A stretch of 45,344 nt of DNA from Falsiruegeria mediterranea M17. Lineage in GTDB: Bacteria > Pseudomonadota > Alphaproteobacteria > Rhodobacterales > Rhodobacteraceae. The notes below the pieces were generated by a model that did not search any database, was not told the DNA's origin, and worked only from the letters and a program-made list of their open reading frames with translations. Shown piece by piece: positions 41,902 through 45,344 of the stretch (the first letter of the stretch is position 1; each line of letters begins with the position of its first letter). The stretch is taken from NCBI RefSeq assembly GCF_900302455.1, contig NZ_ONZG01000020.1, forward strand, positions 1 through 45,344. Direction: 5' to 3'. Position numbers and translations under genes: made by a program.

Positions 41902-42228
41902 ATGCGTATTTCATTTGTACCTGTCCGTCGGGATGATCGTCTCAAGATGTCATGTGTCGGGGACGTGCTGACCCTCAATGGGGATATCCTCGATTTCTCG
42001 TCTCTGCCCGATGGGGCCATTCTGCCCCGCAGTGCAATCAGCAATGACTGGATTGCCGGGGACGTTGAGCGCCTGCAAGGGCAACTCCATCTTTCGGTGA
42101 TGTTGCCCCATGGGGCCAAAGCACCTGCTGAAACCCTGTTTCCAATCCCGGTCGAGACCACAGACGGTGAGGTTCCCGTGCCGCCCTTTGACCTTGAACC
42201 CACTGAAATTGCAGAGGAACAGGCATGA
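41902..42228 (+). CDS. Small fibre-cassette protein (108 aa)
   Basis: This 108-residue protein begins MRISFVPVRRDDRLKMSCVG and has a beta-strand pattern with GDVLTLNGDILDFSSLPDGA and an IAGDVERLQGQLHLSVMLPHG segment, resembling small proteins found beside tail-fibre genes in Rhodobacterales prophages. GGAG lies 7 nt before ATG 41902; a start at 41869 would overlap the fibre gene. It is between the fibre gene (11-nt gap) and the next small gene (ATGA overlap). It may be a fibre-attachment or assembly factor. No biochemical role is known to me. Confidence 0.8.
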   Translation: MRISFVPVRRDDRLKMSCVGDVLTLNGDILDFSSLPDGAILPRSAISNDWIAGDVERLQGQLHLSVMLPHGAKAPAETLFPIPVETTDGEVPVPPFDLEPTEIAEEQA

Positions 42229-42530
42229 GTCAGATTGATTTTTCACAGGTGATCACCGCTGAAGCACGCACAACCAAAGTCGCCGAAGCCCGCCATATGC
42301 AACGCAAACAGGCGTGCCGCGACCAGATCTACGCGGTGATTGACGCCACCGCACAGATCAATCTGGCCGCCGCCGCAGCAGCAGGCGTGCTGAGCCCCGA
42401 GCAGATGGCCGTTTATCGGTTGGGGCTGAACTGGATACATGCCATGCGCGAGGCCTGTGGCGAAGATCACGGGGATGATGATTGGCCGCCCCTGCCTGCA
42501 GAGGTGGCTGATCTGGCCCGGCGGTTCTAA
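42225..42530 (+). CDS. Small fibre-cassette protein, possible chaperone (101 aa)
   Basis: This 101-residue protein is mainly helical, with an alanine-rich central helix (NLAAAAAAGVLSPEQMAVYR) and an acidic C-terminal part (ACGEDHGDDDWPPLP). This resembles tail-fibre assembly chaperone-like proteins encoded just after fibre genes. ATG 42225 overlaps the stop of the previous gene (ATGA), so the three genes are one unit, ended by the terminator at 42554-42587. The function is inferred from position and size. Confidence 0.75.
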   Translation: MSQIDFSQVITAEARTTKVAEARHMQRKQACRDQIYAVIDATAQINLAAAAAAGVLSPEQMAVYRLGLNWIHAMREACGEDHGDDDWPPLPAEVADLARRF

Positions 42531-42553
42531 GACCCAGGTCCCGAAACAAAAAA

Positions 42554-42587
42554 AGCCCCCGGCGCATAGCGACCGGGGGCTCTTTTT
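42554..42587. terminator. Bidirectional Rho-independent terminator
   Basis: A 9-bp stem (42554-42562 with 42573-42581, AGCCCCCGG / CCGGGGGCT) has a 10-nt loop. TTTTT follows on the plus strand and a run of A precedes, giving T on the minus strand. It ends the rightward fibre cassette and the leftward wecB-wecC transcript. Confidence 0.9.
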
Positions 42588-42609
42588 GTCAGGTTTTGAG
42601 TGTCGCCGC

Positions 42610-43866
42610 TCAGAGGCCGACAACATCCACCAATGCTGTGCCTTCGGGCAATATCTTGTGCAGATCTTCAAAGGCGGAATGTTTGACCAGAACACAGATC
42701 ACATCAGCCTCTTCCAGGGCTTGATCCAGAGGTGTCAAAGTAATCGGCAGACCATCCAGCTTGGCCGGCAGAGCGTCAATATTGGGCTCGACTGCCAGAA
42801 CCTGACAACCCACCTCGCCAAAGTTGCGGGTGATTTCCAACGCCGGGCTTTCGCGCAGATCGTCGATATCAGGTTTGAACGCCAGACCCAGGCACGCGAC
42901 CTTGATGTCGGACATCGACCGGGATGGATTGTCCGACAGAACGTCCATGACCGCAGATTTGCCCTTGGCCAGCACCCAGTCGGGCTTGGCGTCATTGCCC
43001 AGACGAGCGGCATGGATCAGCTTGGCTTCTTCGGGGGCCGACGCAACGATGAACCAAGGGTCCACCGCGATGCAGTGGCCGCCGACACCGGCGCCGGGCT
43101 GCAGGATGTTCACCCGGGGGTGGCGATTGGCCAGGCTGATCAGTTCCCAGACATTGATGTCGAACTTGTCGCAGATGATGCTGAGCTCGTTGGCAAAGGC
43201 GATCTGTACATCGCGCGAGCTGTTTTCCACCAGCTTGCACATCTCGGCGGTCTTGGCGTCGGTCGCGATACAATCGCCCTGAACCACCAGCTTGTACATG
43301 GCGGTGGCCATTTCGGTGGCCTTGGCGCTCATACCGCCGATGATGCGGTCGTTTTCCACCAGTTCGCGCACCACATGGCCGGGCAGGACCCGCTCGGGAC
43401 AATGGGCAACCTGGATGTCGGCGTCATCTCCGGCGCTCTGCGGAAAGCTCAGATCCGGGCGCGCTTCGGCCAGCCATTCGGCCATCTGCTGGGTGGCCCC
43501 AATGGGCGACGTGCTTTCCAGGATCACCAGATTGCCCTTTTTCAGCACCGGCGCGATCATGTTGGCAGCAGACTGAATATAGCTCAGATCGGGCTGATAG
43601 TCGCCCTTGAAGGGGGTCGGAACCGCAATGATGAAGGCGTCTGCCGGCTCTGCTTCCAGCGTGGCATGCAGCATGCCATCAGCCACGGCCTTGTGCACGA
43701 TCCCATCCAGCTCAGGCTCGACGATGTGGATTTTGCCGGCATTGATCGTGTCAACCACATGGGGGGTCACGTCAACGCCGATCACACGGTTGCCGTGCGC
43801 GGCAAACAGAGCGGCGGTCGGCAGGCCGATATAGCCCAATCCGATCATGGAAATGCGTTCAAACAT
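42610..43866 (-). CDS. wecC: UDP-N-acetyl-D-mannosamine dehydrogenase
   Basis: This 418-residue enzyme oxidises UDP-ManNAc to UDP-ManNAcA with two NAD+. The Rossmann motif GLGYIGLPTA is at 9-18. The catalytic regions CPERVLPGH, KLVENSSRDVQIAFANEL and GAGVGGHCIAVDPWF (with the active-site Cys) are all present, as is the C-terminal UDP-binding domain starting GLAFKPDIDDLRESPA. It lies directly after wecB (26 nt). Together they supply an acidic amino sugar typical of capsules. Confidence 0.95.
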   Translation of the reverse strand: MFERISMIGLGYIGLPTAALFAAHGNRVIGVDVTPHVVDTINAGKIHIVEPELDGIVHKAVADGMLHATLEAEPADAFIIAVPTPFKGDYQPDLSYIQSAANMIAPVLKKGNLVILESTSPIGATQQMAEWLAEARPDLSFPQSAGDDADIQVAHCPERVLPGHVVRELVENDRIIGGMSAKATEMATAMYKLVVQGDCIATDAKTAEMCKLVENSSRDVQIAFANELSIICDKFDINVWELISLANRHPRVNILQPGAGVGGHCIAVDPWFIVASAPEEAKLIHAARLGNDAKPDWVLAKGKSAVMDVLSDNPSRSMSDIKVACLGLAFKPDIDDLRESPALEITRNFGEVGCQVLAVEPNIDALPAKLDGLPITLTPLDQALEEADVICVLVKHSAFEDLHKILPEGTALVDVVGL

Positions 43867-43892
43867 CTAATTAGTTCCTCAAGTGTTGTGGA

Positions 43893-45011
43893 TCAATTCT
43901 GAGCGGCGAGCATTTCTGCAATCCGCAGAGCCGCCTTACCATCGCCATAGGGGTTCAGGGCCCGGGCCATCTCGGCATAGGCGGTATCATCTTCCAGCAG
44001 GCGCAGGGCTTCGGATTTAATCTTTTCGGGGTCGGTCCCCACCAGGCGCACGGTGCCGGCATCAACGGCCTCGGGACGTTCGGTGGTTTCGCGCATCACC
44101 AGCACCGGTTTGCCCAGGCTCGGGGCTTCTTCCTGTACCCCGCCGGAGTCGGTGATGATGATGTGGGCCCGGCTCATCAGCCAGACAAAGGGTTGGTAAT
44201 CCTGCGGGTCGATCAGATGCACGTCACCCGCATCGCCCAACACACGTTTGACCGGGGCCTGCACGTTCGGATTCAGGTGCACCGGATACACGATCTGGGC
44301 ATCGCTCTCTTCGCTGATTTCCTTCAGCGCACGGCAGATGTTTTCAAACCCGGTCCCAAAGTTCTCGCGCCGGTGGCCGGTGACCAGGATCATCCGCTTG
44401 TCTGCATCGAGGAAGGGGAACCGGGCCTGCATCTGGGCATTCAGCGTTTCGTCATTTTCAAAACGTGCGACAACGTCCTGCAATGCATCGATGACCGTGT
44501 TTCCGGTGACCAGGATCTGATCGTCCGGCACGTTTTCCGCCAACAGCGCCTGACGCGCGGTTTCGGTCGGCGCCCAGTGGATCTGGGCGATGCGCCCGAC
44601 CAGAGAACGGTTCATCTCTTCGGGCCAGGGGGCGTAGATATTGCCAGTGCGCAACCCCGCCTCAACATGGCCCACGGTGACCTGTGCGTAAAAGGCCGCC
44701 AGCGAGGCGGCCATGGTGGTGGTGGTATCCCCATGCACCAACAGTCGATCATAACCGCCGTCTTTCAGGATGTCGCGCAGCGCCAGGATGATGTTGGCGG
44801 TGATATCCGTCAGGTCCTGACCCGGCTTCATAATGTTCAGATCGAAATCGGGTTGGATATCAAAAAGATTGAGCACCTGATCCAGCATTTCACGATGCTG
44901 CGCGGTGACGCATACATGTGTTTCCAGGCCGGGGGTTTCTTTCAGACGGTGCACGACCGGCGCCATTTTGATGGCTTCGGGACGAGTTCCAAATACTACA
45001 AGAATTTTCAA
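43893..45011 (-). CDS. wecB: UDP-N-acetylglucosamine 2-epimerase (non-hydrolysing)
   Basis: This 372-residue enzyme converts UDP-GlcNAc to UDP-ManNAc. The N-terminal motif [15 protein letters not shown], the [15 protein letters not shown] segment, [10 protein letters not shown], the TGHRRENFG loop and the C-terminal [20 protein letters not shown] motif are all intact. The length is normal. It is the first gene of the leftward wecB-wecC pair; its product feeds wecC. A chromosomal paralogue may exist, but the tight pairing supports use in this capsule. Confidence 0.96.
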   Translation of the reverse strand: MKILVVFGTRPEAIKMAPVVHRLKETPGLETHVCVTAQHREMLDQVLNLFDIQPDFDLNIMKPGQDLTDITANIILALRDILKDGGYDRLLVHGDTTTTMAASLAAFYAQVTVGHVEAGLRTGNIYAPWPEEMNRSLVGRIAQIHWAPTETARQALLAENVPDDQILVTGNTVIDALQDVVARFENDETLNAQMQARFPFLDADKRMILVTGHRRENFGTGFENICRALKEISEESDAQIVYPVHLNPNVQAPVKRVLGDAGDVHLIDPQDYQPFVWLMSRAHIIITDSGGVQEEAPSLGKPVLVMRETTERPEAVDAGTVRLVGTDPEKIKSEALRLLEDDTAYAEMARALNPYGDGKAALRIAEMLAAQN

Positions 45012-45126
45012 GACGAATAGCTCTTCTGAACGATATAGCGATTGCGATTGTGGTTACTGTTTTCGGATGGAATTGCAACTGAAAACCCACCGCAGGCCAA
45101 AGACCAGCCGTACTCTTGCCACCCCG

Positions 45127-45165
45127 AACCCCCGACCCGCATGACGCGGGCCGGGGGGGGTGTTT
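45127..45165 (-). terminator. Terminator-like hairpin after the right RTX gene
   Basis: Arms of C and G residues (45129-45140 and 45146-45157) around ATGAC form a strong stem with one or two mismatches. It is 22 nt beyond the RTX stop, as read on the minus strand. A poly-T tract is weak in that direction, so it acts as a terminator only by position and stem strength. Confidence 0.6.
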
Positions 45166-45186
45166 GTTATCAATGCGATCGCCGCC

Positions 45187-45344
45187 TTAGGCGATCGCGA
45201 ATTGCCAGATGTTCGCGGTCTCGTCGTCGAACTGGAAATACTCGACCGAGATCAGGCTGTCGGTGCCGTCGGCCCCCGTCACCGTCACATCCGTCGCCGA
45301 GCTCCGGGTGATCGTGTAATCGCCGCGGTTGCCGTCAAACACCG
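45187..45344 (-). CDS. Second RTX-type protein, C-terminal fragment (5' end outside window)
   Basis: The minus-strand reading ends TAA at 45187-45189 and contains the last ~51 residues of an RTX protein: a segment RGDYTITRSS, then a stretch ending DDETANIWQFAIA. It is nearly identical to the C-terminus at 181-335 on the plus strand, differing at few bases and mostly silently. This is the type I secretion signal. The remainder of the gene and its repeats lie outside the window, so the family is inferred from the tail alone and its match to the left copy. Confidence 0.85.
   Translation of the reverse strand, partial: VFDGNRGDYTITRSSATDVTVTGADGTDSLISVEYFQFDDETANIWQFAIA

Noticed and set aside
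42439-43902. 487-codon plus-strand open frame
   Set aside because: Antisense to wecC and reads through the terminator at 42554-42587.

Overview
The window looks like part of a large extrachromosomal replicon (plasmid or chromid) of a marine Rhodobacteraceae bacterium (roseobacter group). This rests on the GC-rich coding sequence, the alphaproteobacterial VirB/VirD4 type IV secretion genes, the roseobacter-style RTX secretion tails at both edges, and a DUF2793 fibre protein of the kind found in Rhodobacterales prophages and gene transfer agents. I see no replication gene, integrase, transposase, tRNA, rRNA or CRISPR array.

Layout. Positions 1-335 hold the 3' end of an RTX calcium-binding protein, closed by a terminator. 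A broken thermonuclease gene (630-976) and a small conserved ORF (1338-1544) follow. The conjugation module runs from about 1.8 to 20.9 kb. It has a rightward relaxosome operon (HTH/MobC-like protein, VirD2-type relaxase, VirD4 coupling protein; 2057-6892). It also has a leftward mating-channel operon (19215 down to 7345) in the order unknown-virB1-virB2-virB3-virB4-virB7-like-(transglycosylase/VirB5 fusion)-virB5-virB8-virB9-virB10-virB11-DUF4177-Cys-rich secreted protein-virB6. Three small accessory genes lie upstream of it. Gene junctions mostly overlap by 1-20 nt, so the operon is tightly coupled. Two junctions carry a 104-nt palindromic element.

From 21.5 to 45 kb lies a capsule/exopolysaccharide locus. 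It makes GDP-L-fucose (gmd, fcl) and UDP-ManNAc/UDP-ManNAcA (glmM, wecB, wecC). It encodes five glycosyltransferase proteins, several with more than one domain, an RgpF-family protein, two methyltransferases, and an ABC-2 capsule exporter (KpsM, KpsE and KpsT types). No outer-membrane KpsD/Wza protein or KpsC/KpsS enzyme is present. Directly downstream of kpsT is a three-gene phage or gene-transfer-agent fibre cassette (40607-42530), ended by a bidirectional terminator. The right edge is the 3' end of a second RTX gene in inverted orientation, nearly identical to the one at the left edge.

The most notable observations are the fibre cassette beside a capsule locus, the two covarying 104-nt palindromes in the virB operon, a transglycosylase domain set inside a VirB5-like protein, a shared ATAGTATA motif near three transfer-gene promoters, and a short WY..YPD..HY module shared by three capsule proteins, one of which is little more than a coiled coil plus two copies.
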